Positions 1 through 9,423 of a stretch of DNA of 64,000 nt are shown one piece after another. Origin of the DNA: Roseateles oligotrophus (GTDB lineage Bacteria; Pseudomonadota; Gammaproteobacteria; Burkholderiales; Burkholderiaceae_C); assembly GCF_025717515.1 (NCBI RefSeq), contig NZ_JAJIRN010000002.1, positions 310,001-374,000 of the forward strand, given 5' to 3'. Made by a program: the position numbers and the translations under genes. Within the stretch, counting starts at the first letter, position 1; each line of letters begins with the position of its first letter. A model generated the notes under the pieces. The model was not told the origin of the DNA. It did no database searches and saw only the letters and a program-made list of their open reading frames with translations.

Positions 1-2
1 GC

Positions 3-515
3 CTGGCGTTCAAATTATTGCGTTATCTGAACTCGGCCGCGTTCGGCTTGCCGGTCGAAGTTGCCTCGTTCCGCCACGCCATCATGTTGCTCGGTTATGC
101 CCGAATGAAGCGCTGGCTGGCCCTGCTGCTGACGACGGCCAGCAAGGACCACAGCATGCGCCCGATCATGTTTGCGGCCTTGCGCCGGGGCCTGTTGATG
201 GAAGAACTGGCCAAGGACACCAGCGACGCAGAGTCTCGCGACGAAATGTTCATCTGCGGCCTGTTTTCGCTGCTGGACCATATGCTGAAACAGCCGTTCA
301 GCAAGCTGCTGCAATCAATTCCTATGCCCGAACGGGTGCGCCAAGCCTTGGTCGATGAGACCGGGCCCTATCAGCCCTTTTTGGAGTTGGTGCGCGCGGT
401 TGAGCATTCCTCGGTGTATGACTACCGCAGCGCCGCCGAACAGCTGATGCTGGGGGCGGAAGAAATCAATATGTGCGTACTGCGCGCCCTGAGCAAGGCA
501 GCGCAACTGGAGTGA
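3..515 (+). CDS. HDOD-domain protein, C-terminal part (5' truncated by window edge)
   Basis: The frame is open from the first bases of the window, so only the C-terminal ~170 residues are present. The opening residues LAFKLLRYLNSAAFGLP match the conserved start of an HDOD domain, followed by the expected LLGYARMKRWLALL helix. In this family the domain often sits behind an EAL domain (YuxH-type c-di-GMP phosphodiesterases), which would fit the c-di-GMP genes downstream, but the N-terminal half is outside the window. Its stop (513-515) overlaps a possible GTG start of the next kinase gene, so the two may be co-transcribed. HDOD identity is fairly sure; the full architecture is unknown. Confidence 0.75.
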   Translation: MAFKLLRYLNSAAFGLPVEVASFRHAIMLLGYARMKRWLALLLTTASKDHSMRPIMFAALRRGLLMEELAKDTSDAESRDEMFICGLFSLLDHMLKQPFSKLLQSIPMPERVRQALVDETGPYQPFLELVRAVEHSSVYDYRSAAEQLMLGAEEINMCVLRALSKAAQLE

Positions 516-553
516 ACACACCCAAGCTCGGCTGGCCCGTAAACTCGGAGCCA

Positions 554-3500
554 ATGTCAGAACAGCTTTCACTCCTGCCCCAAGACTTGGCCGCCCTGCG
601 CGGCCTGTTTGGTTTGATCAACGACCCCTTGATGTTGTTGGGCGAGTCACTTGAACTGCTGGAGGCCAACCCTAGCGCCTTGGGGCTACTGGAACAGGCG
701 CCAGGCCAGGGCTCGGCCAAGGGTCTGCACGGTTTACAAACCAGCCACGGAGGGCGCTTGGGCGACTGGCTGCGCCTGGCAAGCCGGGCCTTGATTGACG
801 GCCGGCGCGGCCCGCCGGCCCCCAGCATCAAACTCGGCAGCGGCCAACGCGCCCTACTGACCTTGGTGGCCTTGCCGCCCCAGGATCAAACCGATCTGGC
901 GCGCTGGCTGCTGCATGCAAAAGCAGAAGACAAACCACGCGCCAAGATCGCGGCCAGCCTGACAGCTCCGACCGCAGTGCCGGCCGCAGCGCTGGAGCAG
1001 TCATCCAGTGCCGCACTGCAACAGGCCTGCAGTAGTGAAGTTAGCGCGCGCGAACACGCCGAGTTGGCGCAATGGTTCAAGCTATGCCCCTTGCCCATGG
1101 TCTTGTTCGACGCCCAAGGTTTGTTATTGAAGAGCAACGCGGCCTTTGCGGCCCTTTGCCTGCAATTGCCGTCCACCTTGCATGAAGCCGAGCCGGGCTT
1201 GCAACAACTGCTGGCTTGGCACAGCGGACGCTTGACGGATGAATTGCAGGCGCTGACCGAACCCGAGGCCTCGCTGCTCACGCAGGCCAGTTTGCTCGGG
1301 GGCAATGGGCGCACGCATTGGATGCAAGGTCGGCTGCAAGCCTTCAGCGGAAGCAATAGCAGCACCCAGAGCAAGCTGCCCAGGCGCTTTCTTGCGGTAT
1401 TGGAAGATCGCACCTTCGAGCAAGAACGAGACCTTGCACATCAGCAACTCGATGCCTTGATGGATACCGCCGGGGTTGGCCTCGCCACGTTTCAGCAAGA
1501 CGCCGGCTGGCTGCGCCCACGCGCATCCCGATCCAGCGCCAGCGTGGGCAACGCCACACGTAATCCTTTGGCCAGCTTGCAAGGGATTGGCCGCGACATC
1601 GTCGAAGCGGCCTCCTTGCCCGAGTTTGAGCGCCTGCAAAAGGCGCTGAAAAAAGGCGACCGAATCGAGGTCAGATACGCGGTGCGCCACCCCGAACTGG
1701 GTCGGCGCTGGTTGCTCACCCGGGTTGAACCGGGGCAGCTCAAGTCCGGCCAACGCACCACCTCGGTGGTCACCCTGGATGTAACGGCACAGGCGCAGGC
1801 CGAGGACCGCAGTGAACAGCTGCTGCACGAGCTCACCACCATCATGGACAGCGCCAGCCTGGGCCTAGCCTATCTGCGCGGCGATCAACTGCTGCGCTGC
1901 AACCGCGGCTTCGAACAGATGCTGGGGCTGACCGACCCACAATCAGCCGGCACGGCCGTCAGCAGCTTGTTCGCTGCGCTGCCGGAGCTTGCCGGCCAGG
2001 TTCTGGCTGCATTACCTAACTTGGAAAACCAACAGACTTTCGAGGCCGAGTTCTTGCAGGTCGGCAGCGAGGAGAGGCAGCCTCGCTGGCTGTCACTGAG
2101 CTTGCGCCGCGTCACGCCGCCGGGCGACCAAGGCGAAATCGCCGACTCGAATGGGGTCAAGGAGAGCATTGCCGTCATCAGCGACATCAGCCGACTGAAG
2201 GCACAACAAGCCGAGTTGGAGGCCTTGGTACAGGACCGGGAATTGATGTTCAGCCTCTCTGATGTCGGCATTGCGATCTTGCGCAACGGACGAGTGACGC
2301 GTGCGAATGATGCGCTGGCGCACCTGACCGGCTATCGCATTCACGAACTGAGTGGCCTGGATCATCAGGAATTGTTCGACAACTCGCTGGACTTTGACAA
2401 CCAGAACGAGGCGGTTGAATCCGCGCTGCGCACGCAAGGGCTATGGCGCGGCGAGCGCCGCGTACGGCGACAAGACGGCAGCGGCCTGTGGATGCAGGTC
2501 AGCAAGCGCGTGATGCGCCAGGGCGCGCCCGACGAAGGGATGATCGCCACCTATGTCAATGTGGATGACCGTTGGCGTGCCCAGCAATCATTGATGCTGC
2601 AGACCGAACGCGAGCGGGCGGTGCTGGACTCCGTCTTGGTCGGCATCGTGACGGTCGGGCGCGGCGGCATCGAGTGGATGAACCGCTCGGCGCGGCGCAT
2701 GTTCGGCGGCGACCTGAGCGAGTTCGCCGGTCAACCGATGAGCATCGTCGCCACGCCCGCGTCCGACCACCCGTTTCGCCAAAGCCATTACCTGGATGAG
2801 TTGACCGAAGGCCAGACCGAGGCCTTCGAATGCCGGCTGAAGGCCTGTGACGGGCGTGAGTTCTGGGTCGTCGGCAATGCCGTCGTGACCGGGGCAAGGG
2901 CCACCGGTCGCCAGCTGACCTACGCCTTGCTGGACATCGACCGGCGCCGCCAAGCCGAGGCGCAAACCCAGCAAGCTCAGGCCAGCCTGAGCCGAATCAT
3001 TGAGGCTGCGCCACTGGCGATCAGCTTGCATGACGCGAAGACCTTGCGAGTCGAGCAGATCAACCAGGCAGCCGCCACACTGGCCGGCCGCAGTGAAGCG
3101 GAGTTGATGGGCGCCAGCCCAGAGGATCTGTTCGGCCGCGAGCAGGGTGAATTGATTCGTCGCGATATGTTGGAGGCGCTACAGGCGAGCGCGGTGACAC
3201 AGCGCGAATACAGACTGGGCAGCGGCGAGCAAATGCGGGTCTGGGATGCCCGCTTCTTGCACTTGGCGGGCACCAGCGAAGGCTCGGAGTCGGCGGAAGT
3301 CGGCGCGCCCGAACAGCTCTTATTGGTCGCCAGTGATGTGACCGAGCACCGTGCCGCCGAGGAGGCACGCCTCAACGCGGCGATCTCTCAGCGGGAGTTG
3401 CTGGTGCGCGAGGTGCACCACCGAATCAAGAACAATCTGCAAGGGGTGGCGGGCCTGCTGCAACAAATCGCGGCGCGTCGGCCCGAGGTGGCCGGGGTCA

Positions 3501-4006
3501 TCAATGAAGCGGTCGGCCAGGTTCATGCCATCGCCCAGGTCTATGGTTTGCAGGTCGGAGGTTCCGGGCCCTTGCGCATACGCAGGGTGATGGACGCCAT
3601 CATTGGCTCGGTGCAACGCATGTCGGGGCGCAGCATCGCCACCCATATCGAAGGCGAAAGCGCCGATCGAGTCAACCAATGGGCGCTGCCCGAGGCGGAG
3701 TCCATCCCCGTCGCCTTGACCTTGAATGAGTTGTTGAGCAATGCTATCAAGCACAGCCTTGACGGCATGGTGACCTGCACCTTGCTCTGCGGGAGCAATA
3801 GCGTGGCGGTTGAAATCGTCAATCCGGGGCATTTGCCCCCTGACTTCAATTTGATTCAAGTGCCCGGCGGTGTCTCCGGTCTGGGGCTGGTGCGAGCACT
3901 CTTGCCACGCCGCAGCGCCATGCTGACGCTCGTTCAGCGCGATGAATTTGTGGTGTGCCGGGTTGAGTTGCTGGCCCCCAGTGTCAGCCTGCTGAGCGAG
4001 GACTGA
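554..4006 (+). CDS. Multi-PAS sensor histidine kinase, HWE/HisKA_2 type
   Basis: A protein of about 1150 residues with no clear membrane segment. Several PAS-like repeats fill the first ~900 residues, each ending in the linker typical of PAS/PAC units (for example VTLDVTAQAQAEDR, AVISDISRLKAQQ, YALLDIDRRRQAE, LLVASDVTEHRAAEE). The catalytic end has the HisKA_2 phosphoacceptor motif LLVREVHHRIKNNLQ and the ATPase N-box LTLNELLSNAIKHS. HisKA_2 kinases commonly signal to ANTAR response regulators, and exactly such a regulator follows 80 bp downstream. I chose the ATG at 554, preceded by CGGAG; an in-frame GTG at 512 that overlaps the upstream stop is an alternative. The sensed signal is not evident. 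Confidence 0.85.
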   Translation: MSEQLSLLPQDLAALRGLFGLINDPLMLLGESLELLEANPSALGLLEQAPGQGSAKGLHGLQTSHGGRLGDWLRLASRALIDGRRGPPAPSIKLGSGQRALLTLVALPPQDQTDLARWLLHAKAEDKPRAKIAASLTAPTAVPAAALEQSSSAALQQACSSEVSAREHAELAQWFKLCPLPMVLFDAQGLLLKSNAAFAALCLQLPSTLHEAEPGLQQLLAWHSGRLTDELQALTEPEASLLTQASLLGGNGRTHWMQGRLQAFSGSNSSTQSKLPRRFLAVLEDRTFEQERDLAHQQLDALMDTAGVGLATFQQDAGWLRPRASRSSASVGNATRNPLASLQGIGRDIVEAASLPEFERLQKALKKGDRIEVRYAVRHPELGRRWLLTRVEPGQLKSGQRTTSVVTLDVTAQAQAEDRSEQLLHELTTIMDSASLGLAYLRGDQLLRCNRGFEQMLGLTDPQSAGTAVSSLFAALPELAGQVLAALPNLENQQTFEAEFLQVGSEERQPRWLSLSLRRVTPPGDQGEIADSNGVKESIAVISDISRLKAQQAELEALVQDRELMFSLSDVGIAILRNGRVTRANDALAHLTGYRIHELSGLDHQELFDNSLDFDNQNEAVESALRTQGLWRGERRVRRQDGSGLWMQVSKRVMRQGAPDEGMIATYVNVDDRWRAQQSLMLQTERERAVLDSVLVGIVTVGRGGIEWMNRSARRMFGGDLSEFAGQPMSIVATPASDHPFRQSHYLDELTEGQTEAFECRLKACDGREFWVVGNAVVTGARATGRQLTYALLDIDRRRQAEAQTQQAQASLSRIIEAAPLAISLHDAKTLRVEQINQAAATLAGRSEAELMGASPEDLFGREQGELIRRDMLEALQASAVTQREYRLGSGEQMRVWDARFLHLAGTSEGSESAEVGAPEQLLLVASDVTEHRAAEEARLNAAISQRELLVREVHHRIKNNLQGVAGLLQQIAARRPEVAGVINEAVGQVHAIAQVYGLQVGGSGPLRIRRVMDAIIGSVQRMSGRSIATHIEGESADRVNQWALPEAESIPVALTLNELLSNAIKHSLDGMVTCTLLCGSNSVAVEIVNPGHLPPDFNLIQVPGGVSGLGLVRALLPRRSAMLTLVQRDEFVVCRVELLAPSVSLLSED

Positions 4007-4085
4007 GGACAAGAACGGCCTGTACTTCAGCGCCCGACACCGTTTGGGCGACAATGGCACAAACAAGGGGGGCTAGCAGCCCGCC

Positions 4086-4724
4086 ATGACATGGCACAGC
4101 GGGGGGCCTCCAACGGTGAGCAACAAGGGCAAGATTCTCGTAGTAGACGATGACCGGCTGGTGCTGGCCACGCTGACCTATGGTTTGGCGCAAGCCGGTT
4201 TTGAGGTCATCGACGCCGACAACGGCGACGACGCTATTCTGCTGGCGCGGGAACATAAGCCGGAACTGGCCTTGCTGGATATCCGCATGGAGGGCTTGAG
4301 CGGCTTTGATGTTGCCGCCTATTTGCGCGAATATTTGCACATCCCCTTCATGTTCTTGTCCGCCTTCGCCGACGAAGAAACCGTCGCAAAGGTCAAGGAA
4401 TTGGGGGCCGTGGCCTATCTGGTCAAGCCGCTGGACATTCATCAAATTGTCCCGGCTGTCGAGGCGGCATTTGCCAACAGTCAGCAAAGCAGCCAGCAAG
4501 CTCAAGTCAATGCGCCGCGTGTGATCGAGACAGTTGCCCCGGTCTTGGGCGAACTGGTGCCGGTGGCGGTGGGGGTGCTGATGCACCGTTATTCGCTGTC
4601 ACGCCAAGATGCACTGGAACGCTTGCAAAAACTGGCCGTGGTCGAGAATCGCGACCTGGCGCAACAAGCTCGGCTGCTGGTTGAGGCGGTCGAGATGTTG
4701 GCTCAACCCGCCAGTGTGAAATAG
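4086..4724 (+). CDS. Response regulator with ANTAR RNA-binding domain
   Basis: The N-terminal receiver domain (residues ~15-130) has the acidic pair in ILVVDDDR, the phospho-acceptor Asp in ALLDIRM and the switch Lys in YLVKPLD. The last ~60 residues carry an ANTAR-type three-helix region (VGVLMHRYSLSRQDALERLQ). ANTAR proteins bind paired RNA hairpins and act as antiterminators, as in AmiR, NasR and EutV. The adjacent HisKA_2 kinase is the obvious partner (inference from family pairing and position). An in-frame GTG at 4116 has a better spaced purine-rich stretch and would remove ten N-terminal residues. The 3' end overlaps the convergent kinase gene by about 22 bp. Confidence 0.85.
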   Translation: MTWHSGGPPTVSNKGKILVVDDDRLVLATLTYGLAQAGFEVIDADNGDDAILLAREHKPELALLDIRMEGLSGFDVAAYLREYLHIPFMFLSAFADEETVAKVKELGAVAYLVKPLDIHQIVPAVEAAFANSQQSSQQAQVNAPRVIETVAPVLGELVPVAVGVLMHRYSLSRQDALERLQKLAVVENRDLAQQARLLVEAVEMLAQPASVK

Positions 4725-6352
4725 AACTGCGCGCCCTCGCCCACCACCGCCTCGGCCCAGATCTCGCCACCATGGCGTCGCACGATGCGACGCACCGAAG
4801 CCAAGCCGACCCCGGTGCCCTGAAACTCACTGGCACTGTGCAAGCGTTGGAACACGCCAAATAAGCGATCGGCAAAGCGCATGTCAAAACCCGCGCCGTT
4901 ATCACTGACGCGGTAGATCCAGTGACCCGACTCTTGCTGGGCTTCAAAGCGAATCAGCGGCTGCATGCACTTGCCGCTGTACTTCCAAGCATTGCCGAGC
5001 AAGTTCTCCAGCACCATGCGCAAAAGTGTGGGGTCACCCTGCACCAGCATATGCGGCTGGATATGCACATTGACCTTGCGCTCGGGTGTCGCTCGCGCCA
5101 ACTCCTCGACCACAAACCCGGCCAACTGCGAAAGATTGACCGGCTGCCGCGCCAGCGGCTGAGCCGACAATTGCGCCAGCGAAAGCAAAGAGTCGATCAT
5201 GCTGTTCATGCGTGCCGCAGCGCCCATCACACGGTCCAGATGATCATTGCCGATACGGTCCAGCAGACGACCGTAGTCTTCCTTCAAAATCCGGGTGAAG
5301 CCCTCGACCACCCGCAACGGCGCTCGCAAATCATGCGAAACGGTGTAGCTGAAGGACTCATGCTCATTCGCCATTTGCTGCGTTTGCCGCGACGGGGCCG
5401 AGCTATCCGCCTGCGCCGAACCAAGCACCGGGTTTGCTTGCCGCCACAAGCCGACCAAGCCGCAATTGCCGCTGTCGGCCACAAAGCTGCGCACGGCTTG
5501 AGCCGCCAAGGCCTCGGCCAACGGCGCCGGCAAACGAGCCATGCAGTTGGCCCAGTTCACGCCAATCTGCTCTTCAGCGCAAGCCAAAGCCGCAGCCTGG
5601 CTATTCACCGCCAGCACCGTCGCACCGTTGGCATCAGCCTTGCCGATTTCTTCACTCAATAGCCAAGCCGGACCTGGCAGCGCCTCCATCCATTGGGTAT
5701 TGGGGACTCCAACCGGCACGCAAGGCGCAACAGCGGGTAATTCATCGGGCAGCGCTTCGGCCATGCCGTAATAACCGCTGAAGCGCCCTTGCCCGTCCAA
5801 ACAGGCTACGCCACGCAATCGCCAACGCTCACCTCCGTCTCTGGCTGAAACACTCAGGTCAAAGTTGGCGGCGCCACTTTCGAGTTGCTTGCGCAGGCCA
5901 TCAGCGCCCCCGTCAACTAGCTCGAATCTCTCCCACATCGTTTGCGGGGCGGCGGCGCCCGACCAAAGGGATGTCAACAGGGCCCGCGGGGACTGCCACC
6001 GCACAAGACGATGATTGGCATCGCTCGCCCATTGGCAATGCGGCTGCATTTGCGCCAGCATCTGCGCTTGCATGCGCGATTCCCTCAAGGCATCACCAAG
6101 CTGCTGGCGAGTCAAGCGCACACCGATATGCCAACCCAGCCCCGCCACACCCAGCAAAATCAAGACCGTGCAAAGCGCCGTCAGAAGCACTGTCAACAGG
6201 CCGACCCCAGCGGCCGGCCGAGAAAGCAGCAGCAGCGCCAGCAGGCATAAAACCCCCACCGCCAAGCCGAGCCCCAGCCATAGCACAGCACCCCAACCGG
6301 GCAACCGGTGGCTACTGATGCGCACTTCGCTAAGGCTATTCATGCCGAGCAT
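4703..6352 (-). CDS. Membrane-bound sensor histidine kinase
   Basis: Near the N-terminus are two hydrophobic segments (WGAVLWLGLGLAVGVLCLLA and a second about 15 residues later), then a degenerate PAS-like region, then a HisKA domain with the phosphoacceptor His in SYTVSHDLRAPLRVVEGF, as in phytochrome-type kinases. The ATPase domain has N-box LENLLGNAWKYSGK, G1 VSDNGAGFD and G2 GTGVGLA, so it should be active. The frame stays open upstream to 6577, but the extra residues are low-complexity and not kinase-like. ATG at 6352 or 6343 lies directly before the first membrane segment. It converges on the ANTAR regulator gene. No cognate regulator is adjacent, although the HPt/REC genes start divergently 400 bp away. 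Confidence 0.85.
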   Translation of the reverse strand: MLGMNSLSEVRISSHRLPGWGAVLWLGLGLAVGVLCLLALLLLSRPAAGVGLLTVLLTALCTVLILLGVAGLGWHIGVRLTRQQLGDALRESRMQAQMLAQMQPHCQWASDANHRLVRWQSPRALLTSLWSGAAAPQTMWERFELVDGGADGLRKQLESGAANFDLSVSARDGGERWRLRGVACLDGQGRFSGYYGMAEALPDELPAVAPCVPVGVPNTQWMEALPGPAWLLSEEIGKADANGATVLAVNSQAAALACAEEQIGVNWANCMARLPAPLAEALAAQAVRSFVADSGNCGLVGLWRQANPVLGSAQADSSAPSRQTQQMANEHESFSYTVSHDLRAPLRVVEGFTRILKEDYGRLLDRIGNDHLDRVMGAAARMNSMIDSLLSLAQLSAQPLARQPVNLSQLAGFVVEELARATPERKVNVHIQPHMLVQGDPTLLRMVLENLLGNAWKYSGKCMQPLIRFEAQQESGHWIYRVSDNGAGFDMRFADRLFGVFQRLHSASEFQGTGVGLASVRRIVRRHGGEIWAEAVVGEGAQFYFTLAG

Positions 6353-6766
6353 TGTAGAGACGGGGTGCACGCTTTTTTCGTCTTTGAATATTGGCAGTTG
6401 ACCAAGCGCTAGAACCCAACTCAAGTTCACCGATGGGCCGCCGATACCCGAAACAGATTTAACTGTTTGGTCGGTCGGCCAAGCCGTTTGCGTGCCGGGG
6501 ATTCCAGCGTCGGGATCCTCTCTCCAGGGAAAACTCAAAGCCGTAAAAAAATCGAACCTGATGGGGTTCCGCTTCATCCCTGTGCCACTCGATCAACAAT
6601 CGGTGCGGACAGCGCCCTAACTTGACTTGCACAGGCACGGAGTGTCAAACATGCCAGATATGCTGGGCAGCCCGAACCGAAACCGCCAAAACCACCAAAC
6701 AACGACAATCACTCTGCGCACAAGCGCTTTGACAAATTCAAGTGCACCAGCCCAGTTGGAAGCCCT
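6353..6766. other. Intergenic region between divergent kinase and HPt genes
   Basis: About 410 bp separating divergent genes, so promoters for both should lie here. A TTGACA hexamer at 6729-6734 is a possible -35 for the HPt operon, but no convincing -10 is seen at the right spacing. The part up to 6577 is open in the kinase frame without domain-like content. No RNA gene or repeat is recognised. Confidence 0.4.
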
Positions 6767-7165
6767 ATGCCCTTAACACCGACTCCAGTCATCAATCCCG
6801 CTGAAAGCACCTGCCTCGACGCGCAAGCATTGGCTCGCTTGCAAGAACTCGACCCCAATGGCAGCAACAAATTGATCGAGCGGGTCATTGCTGCCTACGT
6901 GAAGTCACTCGAGAGGCTATTGCCTGACCTTGAAAATGCACGGGGGGACAACTTGGATTTGAACGTGGTGCGCCATGTCAGCCATACTTTGAAGTCATCA
7001 TCGGCCAGCCTTGGCGCGCTCAGCCTGAGTGAGCGCTGCGCCCAGATAGAAACAATGGCAAGGATTGGGCAAACAGACGGCATGGAGACCTTGCTAGACG
7101 GTATGCTCTTGGAAGTGATCCAAGTCAGGCATGCATTGTTGAGCCTGCTACCCAATACTCCATGA
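6767..7165 (+). CDS. Histidine phosphotransfer (HPt) domain protein
   Basis: A 132-residue stand-alone HPt protein. The motif VRHVSHTLKSSSASLGA contains the expected phospho-accepting His (residue 73) followed by the conserved T-L-K-S-S helix. HPt proteins relay phosphate between receiver domains. The stop codon overlaps the ATG of the next gene (ATGA at 7162-7165), so it is translationally coupled to a REC-GGDEF-EAL protein, whose receiver is the likely phosphate partner (inference). The upstream donor is unknown; the membrane kinase encoded divergently is one candidate. Confidence 0.88.
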   Translation: MPLTPTPVINPAESTCLDAQALARLQELDPNGSNKLIERVIAAYVKSLERLLPDLENARGDNLDLNVVRHVSHTLKSSSASLGALSLSERCAQIETMARIGQTDGMETLLDGMLLEVIQVRHALLSLLPNTP

Positions 7166-9414
7166 ACGCCGCCCCGCCCCACCTCGAAGACGATCTGCCT
7201 GAGCAACCCAAGGTGTTGCTCGTCGATGATGATGAAGTCAATTTGCTGCTGACTGCCGTGGCCCTGCGCGGGCGTGGCTTTGCGATTGCCGAGGCACGCA
7301 GCGGCGGCGAAGCACTGGCCTTGATGGCCGAGATGTCGCCGGACATGATCGTGCTGGACGCGATGATGCCGGAACTTGATGGCTTCGAGACCTGCAAGCT
7401 GCTGCGCGAAAAGCCCGGTTTCGAGTCAACGCCGGTGTTGATGTTGACCGGCCTTGATGACGACGCCTCGATCAACCATGCCTACCAAGTCGGCGCTACC
7501 GATTTTTTCGTCAAGTCAACGCAGTGGAGCTTGCTGGCCGGCCGACTGCGCTATCTGCTGCGTTCATCACGCACGAGAATCGAGTTGGAGCGCAGCAAGG
7601 CGCGCCTGGCGCGTGCTCAAGACCTCGCCCGCATGGGCAGTTTCGAGTGGCACGCGGGTGGCGGATTCACTTTGGCCACCGAAGCTTTACGGGTTTTTGG
7701 TCGCGGCCCGCATGAAGGGCTGGACTTCATCGGCGTGATGCGCATGGTGCCGCATGAGGAGCGCGCCTTGTTCCTGCGCTTGCTGCGCGATGTGATTGCG
7801 CACAACTCGGTGCTGGTGACCGACCTCACCGTGACGCTGCTGGATGGGCGCCAGCGCGTGGTACACATCGAAGCGGAACCCGAATTCAATGAACTCGGCA
7901 ATGCCAATGGTTACACCGGCGTGATGCAGGACGTCACCGACCGCCGCCATGCCGAGGACCGGATTCGCCAACTGGCTCATTTCGACGCCTTGACCGGCCT
8001 GCCCAATCGGCGTCAGCTGATCTGGCGAGTCGAACGGGCGATCGAACAGGCGAGGCGAGGCGGCCATGAAGTTGGCCTGCTGCTGATTGATTTGGACCGT
8101 TTCAAAATCATCAACGACACCTTGGGTCATGCCGCCGGCGACGAGTTGTTGGTGGAGGTGGGGCGACGCCTGCGCGGCTGCGTCAGACATTCCGATCAGG
8201 TAATGGAGGGCATGCTCGAGACCATTGGCGGGCGCTCGCATCGAACGCTGGAAGCGGTTGGCCGACTTGGCGGCGATGAATTCGTGGCGCTATTGCCCGA
8301 GGTGGCGGACGACAGTGACGCCGAACGCGTCGCCGAACGTGTGTTGGCAGCCTTGCGGGAACCTATTTTCCTGTCCGGCCAGGAGTGCTTTGTCACCGCC
8401 AGCATCGGCATCGCGATCTTTCCGCGCGACGGTGAAACCATGGCCGACTTGCTGCGCAACTCCGACGTCGCCATGTACGCGGTCAAGTCTCAAGGGCGCA
8501 ATTCCTCGGCGCTCTACACCCCGCAATTGGCCGGCCGGGGGCGGGAAAAGCTCGAACTGGAGAGCGCCTTGCACAAGGCGCTGGAACGCGGTGAGATCGT
8601 CCTGCATTACCAACCCAAGGTGGATGTTCGAGGCGCACGCATGGTGGGCGCCGAGGCATTGATGCGCTGGAAACGTGGCGACAAGTTGATTCCGCCCGGC
8701 GACTTCATTCCTCTCGCCGAAGAGACCGGCCTGATCGTCCCACTGTCTGAATGGGCATTGAAAGAAGCCGCCAGGCAGGCCAAGGTGTGGCAGCTCAACT
8801 TTGGCTTCTCCGACTCGATCGCGGTCAATTTGCCGAGCCGCATGTTCGAGCGCTCCGATCTGGTCGAGCATATTCATCAATGTGTCAGCGCTTATGGCGT
8901 GCCGCACCGGGCGATTCAATTGGAGATCACCGAAAACAATTTGATGAAGGACTTGCAGAACGTCATCCCGTCTTTGCACCGCCTGAATGAAGTGGGGGTG
9001 GAGATCTCCATCGATGACTTCGGCACCGGCTATTCCTCGCTGGCCTACCTGACCACGCTGCCTATTTCAGAGGTCAAGATTGACCGTACTTTTGTGCGTG
9101 ATCTCGGAATCACGCCGCAGAGTTCGGCCGTCGTCACCGCCATCATTGCCTTGGCCCGTGCAATGGGTTTGCGCGTTATTGCCGAGGGGGTTGAGACCAT
9201 GCGGCAGATGGATGTATTGCACCGCCTGGGATGCAGCTTGATGCAGGGATTCTTGTTCAGCAAGCCCTTGCCACCCGAAGAAGTTGAGTTGTGGTTGGCG
9301 CAAACGGTGCTGCCGCGCAAGGCACCCTGGATCGCGCGAGCCAACGTCGACATCAACGCAGGCATTGAATTCAACCCGTCCGACGCCCATCGCCCCACCG
9401 GCGGTATTCGATAG
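7162..9414 (+). CDS. REC-PAS-GGDEF-EAL c-di-GMP signalling protein
   Basis: A 750-residue protein. REC domain (~15-130) with VLLVDDDEVN, acceptor Asp in MIVLDAMMPELDGFE and Lys in FFVKST. PAS-like region (~150-270). GGDEF domain with intact RLGGDEF (370-374). EAL domain with GAEALMRW, EITENN, IDDFGTGYSS, VKIDRTF and VIAEGVET, all consistent with an active phosphodiesterase. Unusually, about 20 extra residues separate the RxxD inhibitory-site residues (R342, D345) from GGDEF, where about six is usual. It is coupled to the HPt gene by a 4 bp overlap and followed by a diguanylate cyclase 9 bp on. Probably a phosphorelay-controlled c-di-GMP enzyme; the net direction of activity cannot be told from sequence. 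Confidence 0.93.
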   Translation: MNAAPPHLEDDLPEQPKVLLVDDDEVNLLLTAVALRGRGFAIAEARSGGEALALMAEMSPDMIVLDAMMPELDGFETCKLLREKPGFESTPVLMLTGLDDDASINHAYQVGATDFFVKSTQWSLLAGRLRYLLRSSRTRIELERSKARLARAQDLARMGSFEWHAGGGFTLATEALRVFGRGPHEGLDFIGVMRMVPHEERALFLRLLRDVIAHNSVLVTDLTVTLLDGRQRVVHIEAEPEFNELGNANGYTGVMQDVTDRRHAEDRIRQLAHFDALTGLPNRRQLIWRVERAIEQARRGGHEVGLLLIDLDRFKIINDTLGHAAGDELLVEVGRRLRGCVRHSDQVMEGMLETIGGRSHRTLEAVGRLGGDEFVALLPEVADDSDAERVAERVLAALREPIFLSGQECFVTASIGIAIFPRDGETMADLLRNSDVAMYAVKSQGRNSSALYTPQLAGRGREKLELESALHKALERGEIVLHYQPKVDVRGARMVGAEALMRWKRGDKLIPPGDFIPLAEETGLIVPLSEWALKEAARQAKVWQLNFGFSDSIAVNLPSRMFERSDLVEHIHQCVSAYGVPHRAIQLEITENNLMKDLQNVIPSLHRLNEVGVEISIDDFGTGYSSLAYLTTLPISEVKIDRTFVRDLGITPQSSAVVTAIIALARAMGLRVIAEGVETMRQMDVLHRLGCSLMQGFLFSKPLPPEEVELWLAQTVLPRKAPWIARANVDINAGIEFNPSDAHRPTGGIR

Positions 9415-9423
9415 GAGTTAGTG

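Noticed and set aside
6353-6577. N-terminal extension of the membrane histidine kinase to a start at 6577
   Set aside because: The extra 75 residues have no domain-like features and precede the first membrane helix; ATG at 6352/6343 is closer to it and leaves room for a promoter.
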